Below, one piece after another: positions 37,230-46,458 of a DNA stretch of 64,000 nucleotides. The notes under the pieces are model-generated. The model saw nothing but the letters and a program-made list of their open reading frames with translations, made no database searches and was not told the DNA's origin. The stretch is from NCBI RefSeq assembly GCF_006538725.1, contig NZ_BJLQ01000008.1:55283-119282 (forward strand), written 5' to 3'. How positions within the stretch are numbered: position 1 is the first letter of the stretch; each line of letters begins with the position of its first letter. The position numbers were made by a program, and so were the translations under genes. This DNA comes from Cellulomonas gelida (GTDB taxonomy: Bacteria; Actinomycetota; Actinomycetes; Actinomycetales; Cellulomonadaceae).

Positions 37230-40150
37230 GCCGGCACCACGTTGACGAGCTTCGGGGCGCGCACGATCACGGTGCGCACGCCGCGGCCGTCGAGCGCGCG
37301 CTGCACGCCGGCGTCCGCCAGGGCCAGCTCCTGCAGCACGTCCTGCGTGACCTGCGGCGAGACCTCGGCGCGTCCGCGGACCTTGCCCGCGACCTGGAAC
37401 ACGCACGTGACGGTGTCCTCGACCAGGTACGCGGGATCGGCGACCGGGTACGGCTCGTGCGCGAGCGAGCGCTCGTGGCCCAGCCGAGACCACAGCTCCT
37501 CGGCGACGTGGGGCGCGACGGGCGCGGTCATGAGCACGAGCGCCTCGACCGCGGCGCGCGGTGCCGCGGACAGCGTCGTCAGGTGGTTGTTGAGCACGAT
37601 GAGCTTGGCGATCGCGGTGTTGATCCGCATGGCCGCCATGTCCTCGGTGACGTCCGCGACCGTGCGGTGCAGCACGCGCAGCGTCTCGTCGGACGGCGCA
37701 TCCTCGGTCACGACGAGCGTGCCGTCGGACTCGGAGACGACGTTGCGCCACAGCCGCTGCAAGAACCGCTGCGACCCGACGACCGCGCGCGTCTCCCACG
37801 GCCGCGACAGGTCGAGCGGACCCATCGACATCTCGTACACGCGCAGCGTGTCGGCGCCGTACTCGGCGTACATCTCGTCGGGCGTCACCATGTTCTTCAG
37901 CGACTTGCCCATCTTCCCGTACTCGCGGTGGACGGGCTCGCCCTGCCAGGTGAAGCCGGTCGGCGACGACTCGTCCTCGACGACCTCGGCCGCCTCGACG
38001 TGCACGCCGCGCTCGTCGGTGTAGGCGTACGCCTGGATGTAGCCCTGGTTGAAGAGCTTGTGGAACGGCTCGGCACCGCTGACGTGGCCGAGGTCGAACA
38101 GCACCTTGTGCCAGAACCGTGCGTACAGCAGGTGCAGCACCGCGTGCTCGACCCCGCCGACGTACAGGTCCACGCCACCGACGGTGTCGGTCGCGTCGCC
38201 GCTGTGCCCCGGCGCCAGCCAGAACTTCTCCAGCACGGGGTCGACGAGGACCTCGTCGGCCGTGGGGTCCAGGTAGCGCAGGTAGTACCAGCACGAGCCG
38301 GCCCAGTTGGGCATGGTGTTGGTGTCGCGGCGGTACACCTTGGGCCCGTCTCCGAGGTCGAGCGTGACGTCGACCCAGTCGGTGTTGCGGCCCAGCGGCG
38401 GCTCGGGAGAGGAGTGCGCGTCGTCGGCGTCGAACGTGCGCGGCGCGTAGTCCGGCACCTCGGGCAGGTCGACGGGCAGCAGGTCGACGGGCAGCGCGAT
38501 CGGCAGGTCGTTCTCGTCGTAGACGATCGGGAACGGCTCGCCCCAGTAGCGCTGCCGGCTGAACAGCCAGTCGCGCAGGCGGTACGTGATGGTCTCGGAG
38601 CCCACGCCCTTGGCCGACAGCCACTCGACGATGCGCGCCTTGGCGGTCGCGACGTCCAGACCGTCGAGCGAGACCTCGTCGTTCGAGGAGTTCACCACCG
38701 CGCCGTCGCCGGTGCGGGCCGCGTCCGTCTCGTCGCCCTCGATCGTGTAGACCACCGGCAGGTCGAAGGCCTGCGCGAACGCGAAGTCGCGAGCGTCGCC
38801 GCCCGGGACCGCCATGATCGCGCCGGTCCCGTAGCCCATGAGCACGTAGTCGGCCGTGAACACCGGCAGCAGCTCGCCGTTGACCGGGTTGACGGCCAGG
38901 TGGCCCGTGAACACGCCGGTCTTGCGGCCCGCGTCCGCCTGTCGTTCCACCGCGGTCTTCGCCGCCGCCTCCGCGCGGTACGCCGCGACCGCCGCCGCGG
39001 GCGACTCGTGGCCGCCGGTCCACACCGACTTCGTCCCGTCGGGCCAGGCAGCGGGCACCTCGTCGAGCAGCGGGTGCTCGGGCGCGACGACCATGAAGGT
39101 CGCACCGAACAGCGTGTCGGGCCGCGTGGTGAACACCTCGACGGACTGGCCGCCCTCGACCGCGAACCGCACGCGCGCGCCCGACGAGCGTCCGATCCAG
39201 TTGCGCTGCATCGACTTGACCTTCTCGGGCCAGTCGATGTGCTCCAGGTCGTCGGTCAGGCGGTCCGCGTAGGCCGTGATCCGCATGTTCCACTGCCGCA
39301 GGCTGCGCTGGAACACCGGGAAGTTGCCGCGCTCGGAGCGGCCGTCGGCCGTGACCTCCTCGTTCGCGAGGACGGTCCCCAGGCCGGGGCACCAGTTGAC
39401 CGGCGTCTCGGAGACGTAGGCCAGGCGGTGCGCGTCCAGCACCCGTCGGCGCTCGACCGCGTCCATCGCGGCCCACGCGACGCCCTCGCGCACGCCGGCG
39501 ACGGGCGGGACCGCCCGCGTGCCCGCGGCCAGCTCGGCCTCGAGCTCGCTGATCGGACGCGCCTTGCCGCGGCCGCCGTCGGGTCGCACCGCGTCCTCGT
39601 CGTACCAGGACTCGAAGATCTGCAGGAAGATCCACTGCGTCCAGCGCACGTAGTCCGGGTCGATCGTCGCGAACGTGCGACGCGGGTCGTGCGCCAGGCC
39701 CAGGCGACGCAGCTGACGCTGCATGATCGCGATGTTCGCCTCGGTCGTCACGCGCGGGTGCTGACCCGTCTGCACGGCGTACTGCTCGGCGGGCAGCCCG
39801 AACGCGTCGAAGCCCAGGGCGTGCAGCACGTTGTCGCCCTGCATCCGGCGGAACCGCGCGACCACGTCGGTCGCGATGTACCCCAGGGGGTGCCCGATGT
39901 GCAGGCCCGCGCCCGAGGGGTACGGGAACATGTCCATGACGAAGAACGAGCGGCGCGACGGGTCGGCGTGGCGGCCCTCGCCGTCGGTCAGGGGCCCCGT
40001 CGGGTTCGCGGCGAAGAACGTCCCGCGCTCCTGCCACTCGTCCTGCCACCGGAGCTCGATCTGGCGCGCAAGCTCCGCGGTGTAGCGGAACGGGACGTCG
40101 TCGCCGCGCTCGGCGGCAGGATCGGGGATCGGGGCTGGGGTCGAGGTCAC
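37226..40150 (-). CDS. leuS: Leucyl-tRNA synthetase
   Basis: 974 residues from GTG 40150. Class I synthetase: HIGH motif in [14 protein letters not shown]1 editing domain with [13 protein letters not shown] and [15 protein letters not shown], zinc/insert regions, and KMSKS as [10 protein letters not shown] (Ser to Gly at the third position, common in actinobacterial LeuS). The C-terminus ends with the tRNA-binding domain [16 protein letters not shown]. Charges tRNA-Leu. No ribosome site; -10 TAAACT ends 6 nt before the GTG, so leaderless initiation is likely. Confidence 0.98.
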   Translation of the reverse strand: MTSTPAPIPDPAAERGDDVPFRYTAELARQIELRWQDEWQERGTFFAANPTGPLTDGEGRHADPSRRSFFVMDMFPYPSGAGLHIGHPLGYIATDVVARFRRMQGDNVLHALGFDAFGLPAEQYAVQTGQHPRVTTEANIAIMQRQLRRLGLAHDPRRTFATIDPDYVRWTQWIFLQIFESWYDEDAVRPDGGRGKARPISELEAELAAGTRAVPPVAGVREGVAWAAMDAVERRRVLDAHRLAYVSETPVNWCPGLGTVLANEEVTADGRSERGNFPVFQRSLRQWNMRITAYADRLTDDLEHIDWPEKVKSMQRNWIGRSSGARVRFAVEGGQSVEVFTTRPDTLFGATFMVVAPEHPLLDEVPAAWPDGTKSVWTGGHESPAAAVAAYRAEAAAKTAVERQADAGRKTGVFTGHLAVNPVNGELLPVFTADYVLMGYGTGAIMAVPGGDARDFAFAQAFDLPVVYTIEGDETDAARTGDGAVVNSSNDEVSLDGLDVATAKARIVEWLSAKGVGSETITYRLRDWLFSRQRYWGEPFPIVYDENDLPIALPVDLLPVDLPEVPDYAPRTFDADDAHSSPEPPLGRNTDWVDVTLDLGDGPKVYRRDTNTMPNWAGSCWYYLRYLDPTADEVLVDPVLEKFWLAPGHSGDATDTVGGVDLYVGGVEHAVLHLLYARFWHKVLFDLGHVSGAEPFHKLFNQGYIQAYAYTDERGVHVEAAEVVEDESSPTGFTWQGEPVHREYGKMGKSLKNMVTPDEMYAEYGADTLRVYEMSMGPLDLSRPWETRAVVGSQRFLQRLWRNVVSESDGTLVVTEDAPSDETLRVLHRTVADVTEDMAAMRINTAIAKLIVLNNHLTTLSAAPRAAVEALVLMTAPVAPHVAEELWSRLGHERSLAHEPYPVADPAYLVEDTVTCVFQVAGKVRGRAEVSPQVTQDVLQELALADAGVQRALDGRGVRTVIVRAPKLVNVVPA

Positions 40151-40156
40151 CCGCAG

Positions 40157-40162
40157 AGTTTA
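40157..40162 (-). promoter_or_regulatory. -10 TAAACT for leaderless leuS
   Basis: On the minus strand TAAACT, six bases (CTGCGG), GTG at 40150. Confidence 0.65.
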
Positions 40163-40218
40163 CCGAGCGGGAACGTGCCGGCGTGCGCCACACCCCGGCG
40201 CGCTGAGCACGGCGGTCC

Positions 40219-40224
40219 TAGGAT
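40219..40224 (+). promoter_or_regulatory. -10 TAGGAT for leaderless HerA-like gene
   Basis: TAGGAT, six bases (CGCGCC), ATG at 40231. It faces the leuS -10 about 60 bp away, a compact divergent pair. Confidence 0.65.
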
Positions 40225-40230
40225 CGCGCC

Positions 40231-42123
40231 ATGGCTGACAGCGAGGTCACCCCCACCCCTGCCGCACCCGTCGGCGAGCCCGAGCTCGCGGCGTTGCGGG
40301 CCGCGGCGGCCCAGGCGGCTGCCGAGGCCGCGGCCGCGCGAGCAGCCGCCGCGCAGGCCGCGCTCGAGGCAGCGGAGGCAGCGGCAGGCAAGGCCCCCGC
40401 GCCCTCCGGCCAGGCGACCCCGCCCGAGGCACCCGCCCTACCCGACGCCGCGGCTCCGCCACAGGTTGCTGCCCCACCGCAGACCGCTGCCTCACCACCG
40501 GCCGCTGCTCCGGCCGAGGCCGTGGCCCCGCCCGCCACCACCGGGTCGTTGTCCGAGCACGCCGCGCAGGTCCAGGCCGGGTACACGTTCGCGGGCGCCA
40601 CGCTCCCGCTGGGCTCGTTCGTGGAAGACGGCACCGCGGTGCCTGCGGTGCAGGTCGGGCTCCCGCTGGCGATGCTCAACCGGCACGGGCTCGTCGCGGG
40701 TGCGACCGGGACGGGCAAGACCAAGACGCTGCAGGTGATGACCGAGGGCCTGTCGGCCGCTGGCGTTCCGGTGTTCGTCGCCGACATCAAGGGTGACCTC
40801 TCGGGCCTGAGCGTGCCGGGCGGACCGTCGGACAAGCTGCTGGCGCGCACCGCGAGCATCGGGCAGGACTGGGTCGCGACGGCCTCGCCGGTGGAGTTCC
40901 TGAGCCTGGGCGGGGTCGGCACCGGGGTGCCGGTGCGCACGACCGTCACCGACTTCGGACCGCTGCTGCTGTCCAAGGTGCTGGGGCTGAACGCGACGCA
41001 GGAGTCGAGCCTGGGCCTGATCATGCACTGGGCCGACGTGCAGGGCCTCGCGCTGCTGGACCTCAAGGACCTGCAGTCGACCATCGCGTTCCTGGTGAGC
41101 GACGAGGGCAAGGCCGAGCTCAAGGGCATCGGCGGGCTCTCGGCGGCCACGGCCGGGGTCATCCTGCGCGAGATCGTCACGCTCCAGTCGCAGGGCGCGG
41201 ACGCGTTCTTCGGCGAGCCGGCGTTCGAGGTCGCCGAGCTGCTGCGCACCGCGCCCGACGGTCGCGGGCTCGTCACGGCGCTCGAGCTGCCCGGCGTGCA
41301 GGACCGGCCCGCGCTGTTCTCGACGTTCCTCATGTGGCTGCTCGCGGAGCTGTTCCAGGAGCTCCCCGAGGTCGGGGACCCCGACAAGCCGCGACTGGTG
41401 TTCTTCTTCGACGAGGCGCACCTGCTGTTCCACGACGCGTCGGACGACTTCCTCACGCAGATCACGCAGACCGTGCGGCTCATCCGGTCCAAGGGAGTGG
41501 GCGTCTTCTTCGTGACGCAGAGCCCCAAGGACGTCCCCGCCGACGTGCTGGCCCAGCTCGGCAGCCGCGTGCAGCACGCGCTGCGCGCCTACACCCCCGA
41601 CGACGCGAAGGCGCTGCGCGCGGCGGCCCGCACGTTCCCGACCTCGCCGTACGACCTCGAGGAGCTGCTCACCACGCTCGGCACGGGCGAGGCCGTCGTG
41701 ACCGTGCTGGGCGAGAAGGGCGTCCCGACGCCCGTGGCGTGGACGCGCCTGCGGGCGCCGCAGTCCTCGATGGACCCGGCCCCGGCGGACGGACTGGCCG
41801 CGGCCGTCGCGGCGAGCCCGCTCACCCCGCGCTACGCCGAGGCGGTCGACCGCGAGTCGGCCTACGAGCTGCTCACGGTGCGCGCCGAGCGCACCGCTGC
41901 CGAGCGCACGGCGGCCGAGCAGGCCGCGAAGGACGCCGCCGAGGCCAAGGCGCACGCGCAGGAGGCCGAGAAGGTCGCCAAGCAGCGCGAGAGGGAGGCG
42001 CAGGCGGCCGCCAAGAAGACCCGGCAGCGCACGGGCGGCGCGTTCGACTCACTGCTCCGCTCGGTCGGCACGCAGCTGGGGCGGGAGATCACCCGCTCCG
42101 TGTTCGGCACGCGACGACGCTGA
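40231..42123 (+). CDS. HerA-like ATPase, DUF853 family
   Basis: 630 residues, ATG at 40231. Residues 10-60 are an Ala-rich helix (coiled-coil-like), then a Pro/Ala linker to about 110. The ATPase has Walker A ATGTGKTKT, GVPVFVADIKGDLSGL, and Walker B LVFFFDEAHLLF, with FFVTQSPKDVPADVLAQLG and a C-terminal Lys/Arg/Ala helical region. DUF853 proteins are HerA/FtsK-type hexameric pumps; the E. coli homologue YjgR is poorly understood. The Ala/Pro extension is an addition relative to the core family. Convergent with the DtxR gene. Confidence 0.9.
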   Translation: MADSEVTPTPAAPVGEPELAALRAAAAQAAAEAAAARAAAAQAALEAAEAAAGKAPAPSGQATPPEAPALPDAAAPPQVAAPPQTAASPPAAAPAEAVAPPATTGSLSEHAAQVQAGYTFAGATLPLGSFVEDGTAVPAVQVGLPLAMLNRHGLVAGATGTGKTKTLQVMTEGLSAAGVPVFVADIKGDLSGLSVPGGPSDKLLARTASIGQDWVATASPVEFLSLGGVGTGVPVRTTVTDFGPLLLSKVLGLNATQESSLGLIMHWADVQGLALLDLKDLQSTIAFLVSDEGKAELKGIGGLSAATAGVILREIVTLQSQGADAFFGEPAFEVAELLRTAPDGRGLVTALELPGVQDRPALFSTFLMWLLAELFQELPEVGDPDKPRLVFFFDEAHLLFHDASDDFLTQITQTVRLIRSKGVGVFFVTQSPKDVPADVLAQLGSRVQHALRAYTPDDAKALRAAARTFPTSPYDLEELLTTLGTGEAVVTVLGEKGVPTPVAWTRLRAPQSSMDPAPADGLAAAVAASPLTPRYAEAVDRESAYELLTVRAERTAAERTAAEQAAKDAAEAKAHAQEAEKVAKQREREAQAAAKKTRQRTGGAFDSLLRSVGTQLGREITRSVFGTRRR

Positions 42124-42127
42124 GGGC

Positions 42128-42823
42128 TCAGTCGGTCGTCAGCTCGGGGACGACCCAGATCGCGTGCGCCGCGACCTGGCCGAGGTCCACCTGGCGGCCG
42201 GCGACGGCGACCGCCACGGTGCCGACCGCGTCGCGGCGCGCCCCGACCGTCACGACCGTGTCGAGCCCGATGCCCACCTCGTCGAGGTAGCGCAGCAGGT
42301 CCGGGTCGGCGTCGCTGATGCGCGCGACCGTGCAGCCGCCGGGCCCCGCGTCCCACAGCATCGTCGCGTCGGGCGCGTCGACACGTCCGTCGGGGCCGGG
42401 GATCGGGTCGCCGTGCGGGTCGCGCACGGGATGCCCGAGGTGCTCGGCGATCCGATCGACGAACACGTCGCTGACCGCGTGCTCGAGCACCTCCGCCTCG
42501 TCGTGCACCTCGTCCCAGCCGTAGCCGAGCACCTCGACGAGGAACGTCTCGACCAGCCGGTGCCGGCGCACCACGGCGAGCGCGTGCCGACGACCGTCGT
42601 CGGTCAGCCCGACCGCGCCGTACGGCTCGTGCGTGAGCAGGCCCTGGTCGGCGAGCCGTCGCACGGTCTCGGACACCGTCGAGGCACCCACGCCGAGCCG
42701 CGACGCGAGCAGCTTCGTCGTCACCGGACGCTCGGCCCACTCGGTCGCGGACCACACCACCTTGAGGTAGTCCTGCGCGACAGGGGTCAGCGCGGGCGTG
42801 GGTTCGCTCGTGGGGTCGGGCAC
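42128..42823 (-). CDS. DtxR/MntR-family metal-dependent transcription regulator
   Basis: 231 residues from GTG 42823. N-terminal winged helix (LTPVAQDYLKVVWSATEW, with ASRLGVGASTVSETVRRL), a metal-binding/dimerisation domain (HRLVETFLVEVLGYGWDEVH, DEAEVLEHAVSD), and a C-terminal SH3-like/FeoA domain (VGARRDAVGTVAVAVAGRQV). It represses iron or manganese genes in response to the metal; which metal cannot be read reliably. The neighbours do not look metal-related. No ribosome site; -10 TAGCCT ends 7 nt upstream. Confidence 0.92.
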   Translation of the reverse strand: MPDPTSEPTPALTPVAQDYLKVVWSATEWAERPVTTKLLASRLGVGASTVSETVRRLADQGLLTHEPYGAVGLTDDGRRHALAVVRRHRLVETFLVEVLGYGWDEVHDEAEVLEHAVSDVFVDRIAEHLGHPVRDPHGDPIPGPDGRVDAPDATMLWDAGPGGCTVARISDADPDLLRYLDEVGIGLDTVVTVGARRDAVGTVAVAVAGRQVDLGQVAAHAIWVVPELTTD

Positions 42824-42830
42824 GACGACC

Positions 42831-42836
42831 AGGCTA
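42831..42836 (-). promoter_or_regulatory. -10 TAGCCT for leaderless DtxR-family gene
   Basis: On the minus strand TAGCCT, seven bases (GGTCGTC), GTG at 42823. Confidence 0.6.
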
Positions 42837-42856
42837 GGCCAGCGCCCGGCGTGCGG

Positions 42857-44440
42857 TCAGGACCCGTCCACGCTCCAGTGCCACGGCTCACCCGGCAGGT
42901 TGCGCAGGCCGTAGTCACCCGCGTGCTCGACGAGCCACTCCCACGCGGGCGTCCCGGTCCGGATCAGGCGACCGTGGTCGGTCAGGTCCAGCGCGAGCCC
43001 CCACTCGTGGCGCGAGTGCCCCGGCACCGCGGTCGGCGGGTGGCAGACCACCGCTCCGCTGCTGGTCGTGCGGCAGTTGCGTTCGCGCGCGGCCTGCTGC
43101 TGCTCGCGACTGCGCCAGCCGGAGGCCCCGAGCTCGATGCCCGCGGCGCGCGCCTGCGTGATCAGACCGTCGACCGCGTCCGCCAGGCACGCGTGCACCC
43201 GCACGCTGTGGCTGGTCAGGACGGTGCTCGCGAGCGGGACAGGCGCGGTGACGAGCGTGCAGTCCACGGGCTGCTCGACGCTCACGAGCACGTCCTGCGG
43301 CACGTCCATTCGCCACAGCTCCTGGCCGTTACCTGCGGTGAGCAGGGCGCCCGCGGAGTCGAGCCGCAGCGTCGTCCCGGGCACGGCCGCGCCGTCCGGG
43401 GCGGGCGTGCCCCACAGCGCCCGGCCGTCGCCCCCGACGAGCACGAGGCGTCCGTCGCTGCGCACGCGCACGCTCGCCCCTGGACCGGGCACGGCCGGCG
43501 CCTGCCAGACGACCGTCTCGTCGTACCGCAGCGCGAGCTCGTCCTGCGTGAGCGTCAGGCGCAGGTGCCCGTCGGGGCCGTCGAGGTGGCCGCCGGTGAC
43601 CAGCGCGTCGTCGACGGCGAGACTCGCGGCTCCCAGCCCCGTGCCCGAGCTCCAGAGGGCCGACCCGTCGGGCGCGAGGAGCACCAGGTCGCCGTCGTCC
43701 TGCAGGACGAGCGTCGAGCCCGGCACAGGTGCGCGGTGCGTGCGCCACACCACGGCACCGTCGTCGTCGCGCACGACGAGCACGCCCGCCTCGTCGAGCG
43801 TCAGCGCGGCCCCCTGGCCGTCGGTGCCCGCCGCCCACCGCGGCAGCGAGTCCGGGCCGAGGAGCACCACGTTGCCCGTGCGCCGCACGACGAGCACGTG
43901 CCGTCCGTCGGGCGACGTGAGCGGCTGTCCGGGCACGACCGACCCGCCCGCGGTCAGCGCGCTCGCGCGCTGCGCCGTCCCCGTGGCCCAGACCGTGGCG
44001 CCCGCCGCGTCGAGGAGCACGAGGTCGCCGTCGTCCCGCACCTCGAGGCGCGCGCCGAGGACCTGCACGCCCTCGTCGGCGTCCGGCGTCCACAGCTCGC
44101 GTCCGTCGGGGGCCACCAGACGCAGCCGTCCCTGGGCGTCGAGCCCGAGCGTGGCACCCCGCACGCGCCCGTCGACCGTCCACACCACGTCGCCGTCCGG
44201 CCCGTACAGCGACACCCGTCCCGAGCTCTGCACGACGAGCACGGCCGAGCCACCGGGAGACACCAGCGACTCGCGCGCACCGAGCCTCTCGCCCGCCACC
44301 AGGTGATCCGTGTCGGCCGCGGCCTGGGCGGGCGCGGTCAGCACCAGTGTCCCGACCAGCGCGACGAGCCCGAGCAGCGCGCTCATGAGCGCGGCGGTCA
44401 CCCTCGACCGTCGCGGCCGCTCCCCGTGCCGCTGTGCCAC
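42857..44440 (-). CDS. Secreted VanY-type D,D-peptidase fused to lectin-like repeats
   Basis: 527 residues from GTG 44440. A signal peptide ends at APAQA (residue 40). Residues 45-350 hold about eight beta-prism (bulb-type mannose lectin-like) repeats of pattern GxLVLxxxDGxxLW, e.g. LVLQDDGDLVLLAPDGSALW. The C-terminal VanY/peptidase M15B domain has the zinc-binding SRHEWGLALDLTD and EPWHWS, and GASGWRSREQQQAARERN. Such enzymes trim D-Ala-D-Ala or cross-links in peptidoglycan; the lectin part may bind mannose-type or other glycans on the cell wall. The combination is unusual. -10 TACCGT lies 6 nt before the GTG. Confidence 0.88.
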   Translation of the reverse strand: MAQRHGERPRRSRVTAALMSALLGLVALVGTLVLTAPAQAAADTDHLVAGERLGARESLVSPGGSAVLVVQSSGRVSLYGPDGDVVWTVDGRVRGATLGLDAQGRLRLVAPDGRELWTPDADEGVQVLGARLEVRDDGDLVLLDAAGATVWATGTAQRASALTAGGSVVPGQPLTSPDGRHVLVVRRTGNVVLLGPDSLPRWAAGTDGQGAALTLDEAGVLVVRDDDGAVVWRTHRAPVPGSTLVLQDDGDLVLLAPDGSALWSSGTGLGAASLAVDDALVTGGHLDGPDGHLRLTLTQDELALRYDETVVWQAPAVPGPGASVRVRSDGRLVLVGGDGRALWGTPAPDGAAVPGTTLRLDSAGALLTAGNGQELWRMDVPQDVLVSVEQPVDCTLVTAPVPLASTVLTSHSVRVHACLADAVDGLITQARAAGIELGASGWRSREQQQAARERNCRTTSSGAVVCHPPTAVPGHSRHEWGLALDLTDHGRLIRTGTPAWEWLVEHAGDYGLRNLPGEPWHWSVDGS

Positions 44441-44446
44441 CGCTCC

Positions 44447-44452
44447 ACGGTA
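44447..44452 (-). promoter_or_regulatory. -10 TACCGT for leaderless lectin-peptidase gene
   Basis: On the minus strand TACCGT, six bases (GGAGCG), GTG at 44440. The spacer contains GGAG, too close to act as a normal ribosome site. Confidence 0.5.
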
Positions 44453-44509
44453 AGCCCGTCGCTCGTCGCTGGCACGGGTGAACCGGCGGCCCGCCCGAGC
44501 CCGCGTGCG

Positions 44510-46339
44510 TCACGACGGCAGCATGCCGCCGAACGGACCCGCCCAGCCCTGGTCGGGCAGGACGATCGCGGGCCACGCGCGCCGCGGCTGGACCGAGACC
44601 CGCGCGTCCGGGCTGACCAGCACCACCTGGTAGTCCACGAGCAGGCGCGTGGCCGGGTCCCAGCGCAGCACCGTCATCTCGGCCGTCCCGTTGAGCGGCC
44701 CGACCGTCGCCTCGCCGAGGGTCGCGCCCGCCGTGCTCGAGCTGATGTAGCGGATGCCGAGGCCCACCTGCCGCGGGTCCGTGCGGCGGTGCAGGTGGCC
44801 GGAGACCTGCGCCGGGACGCACCCGCTCGCGAGCGCGGACTCACCGACGGCCGGTGTGTGGATGAGCAGCAGGTCGACGCCGCCCTCGTCGCACGCGGTC
44901 CGGCCGAGGCGCACGCCCGCGTCCACGGCGCTCTCCCCGAGCGAGGCCGTGCCCGTGCCCGCGCGCGTCTCGTTGGGGTCGGAGTCGCCGAGGATGCGAA
45001 GCCCGTCGACCTCGACGACCTTGCCGCCGAGCACCCGCGCCCCCGCACCGGCGTACGCGTCGGCCGACGCCGCGGAGTCGTGGTTGCCGGGTGACACGAC
45101 GAGCTGGACCCCGTCGGGCACGGCCGAGGCGAACGTCGACGTGCAGTACTGCTCGACCGCGGTGCCGTTGACGGTCGTGTCGCCAGCGTCGAGCACGATC
45201 GAGGCGCCCGACCGCTCGACGAGCGTCGTGATGAGCGGTGCCATGCCCACGTTGCAGTGCAGGTCCGAGACGACGACGAGGACGACGAGGTCTTCCTCGG
45301 GCGTCGTGGGCGTGGGTGACGGCGTCGGGGTGGCAAACGGCTCCTCGTCGGCCCCCGCCCCGGTCTCCCCACCGTCGCCCTCACCGTCGGCCCCACCGTC
45401 GCCCTCACCGTCGGCCTCACCGGTCGCCTCTCCGGTGGCCGCACCCGTCGGCCCACCCGTCGCCTCGCCCGTCGGAGCACCGGTGGGTGCGCCGGTCGCG
45501 TCGGGCAGGGGCGACAGCTCGTCGCCGTCGGCGTCGCGTGCGCGCGCCGAGAGCTCCTCGATCTGCGCGCGCTCGTCCCACGACTCCGCGAGCGCGGCGT
45601 CCGCACGCGCGTAGAACTCCTGGTTGGTGCGGTACGCCGCAAGCACCTTGGCGCCGTAGGTGTCGATGACGCCGCCGAGCCGCCCCGTGACGCGCGCACC
45701 CTCGAGCGCCGTGCCGTCGAACACGCGCGAGACGGGTTGTGACTGCTCGACCCGGCCGGCCGGACCGACGCTCGACGTCGCGACCGCGGCGACCAGCACG
45801 ACGATCGCGGTTCCGGCGGCGATCCGGACCCGGTGCGCGCCCCAGGTCGACGCGAGCTCGGTGCGCCGCGGCGCACCCAGGGCGAGGCGCCCGAGCCACC
45901 ACAGCGCGACGATCGCGACGAACGTCGCCGTCGCCCGGCGCAGCGCGTCCCGGACCAGCGCGTGGGTGACGTCGGTGACGGTCGCCTGCGGCGCCGAGAA
46001 GAACTGCACGTAGCGCTGCAGGTCCCCCGAGAGCGCCTGGAGCGTCGTGGCGTCGTCCACCTCGGTCAACGACGCGGGGATCTCCTGGACGGTGACCCTC
46101 ATGCCGAGCGTGAACGGCAGCGGCGAGTCGACCTCGAGCGTCCCGAGCGGGCCGAGGTCCACGACGACGAGGTCGTCGGTCGTCACCGCGTAGTGCGCGA
46201 GGTGCGGCCCGAATCCGGCCTCCGCACGGGCGGTCGTCACGCCGGCCACGAGGGAGAGCAGCAACGCGACGAGCGCGAGCGCCACGCGGACGAGCCAGCG
46301 CGCGCGGTCGGTGCGCGTCTCGTCCGTCCGGTCGGTCAT
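44510..46339 (-). CDS. Membrane-anchored metallophosphoesterase with Gly/Thr/Glu repeat linker
   Basis: 609 residues, ATG at 46339. Hydrophobic segments at 16-38 and about 138-155 and 171-190 anchor it; an extracytoplasmic loop lies between the first two. A low-complexity linker follows (PTGAPTGEATGGPTG then ADGEGDGG, about 285-340). The calcineurin-type phosphoesterase domain has VVSDLHCN, DAGDTT, SPGNHDS, LIHTP and SGHLHR, the usual two-metal ligands. Substrate unknown: nucleotide, phospholipid or wall polymer phosphates are possible. It lies between a wall peptidase and a wall-binding-like protein, which suggests an envelope role. Probably leaderless (-10 TAGGCT). Confidence 0.87.
   Translation of the reverse strand: MTDRTDETRTDRARWLVRVALALVALLLSLVAGVTTARAEAGFGPHLAHYAVTTDDLVVVDLGPLGTLEVDSPLPFTLGMRVTVQEIPASLTEVDDATTLQALSGDLQRYVQFFSAPQATVTDVTHALVRDALRRATATFVAIVALWWLGRLALGAPRRTELASTWGAHRVRIAAGTAIVVLVAAVATSSVGPAGRVEQSQPVSRVFDGTALEGARVTGRLGGVIDTYGAKVLAAYRTNQEFYARADAALAESWDERAQIEELSARARDADGDELSPLPDATGAPTGAPTGEATGGPTGAATGEATGEADGEGDGGADGEGDGGETGAGADEEPFATPTPSPTPTTPEEDLVVLVVVSDLHCNVGMAPLITTLVERSGASIVLDAGDTTVNGTAVEQYCTSTFASAVPDGVQLVVSPGNHDSAASADAYAGAGARVLGGKVVEVDGLRILGDSDPNETRAGTGTASLGESAVDAGVRLGRTACDEGGVDLLLIHTPAVGESALASGCVPAQVSGHLHRRTDPRQVGLGIRYISSSTAGATLGEATVGPLNGTAEMTVLRWDPATRLLVDYQVVLVSPDARVSVQPRRAWPAIVLPDQGWAGPFGGMLPS
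45365..45500. repeat. 12-bp-based degenerate repeats in the phosphoesterase linker
   Basis: Runs of units such as tcgccctcaccg and tcggccccaccg, encoding the Gly/Glu/Asp and PTG-type linker on the minus strand. The reading frame is preserved by the period. Confidence 0.7.
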
Positions 46340-46346
46340 CCCGTCG

Positions 46347-46352
46347 AGCCTA
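46347..46352 (-). promoter_or_regulatory. -10 TAGGCT for leaderless phosphoesterase gene
   Basis: On the minus strand TAGGCT, seven bases (CGACGGG), ATG at 46339. Confidence 0.6.
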
Positions 46353-46402
46353 GACGCGCGTCGGCGCTTCGCCGGTCATCGCCCGGCCCGGCAGCTCCGC
46401 GT

Positions 46403-46435
46403 CGCGACCGCGACACCACCCGGCGGCCGGTCGCG
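46403..46435 (-). terminator. Candidate terminator after the cell-wall-binding-like gene
   Basis: An 8-bp stem cgcgaccg/cggtcgcg with a 17-nt loop, 23 nt after the stop at 46459. A competing stem with ccggtgg at 46441-46447 is possible. No T-run. Confidence 0.4.
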
Positions 46436-46458
46436 GGCGCCCGGTGGCCGTGCGCGGT

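Noticed and set aside
36752..40738. 1328-codon plus-strand frame antisense to leuS
   Set aside because: No family motif; the leuS frame on the other strand is decisive.
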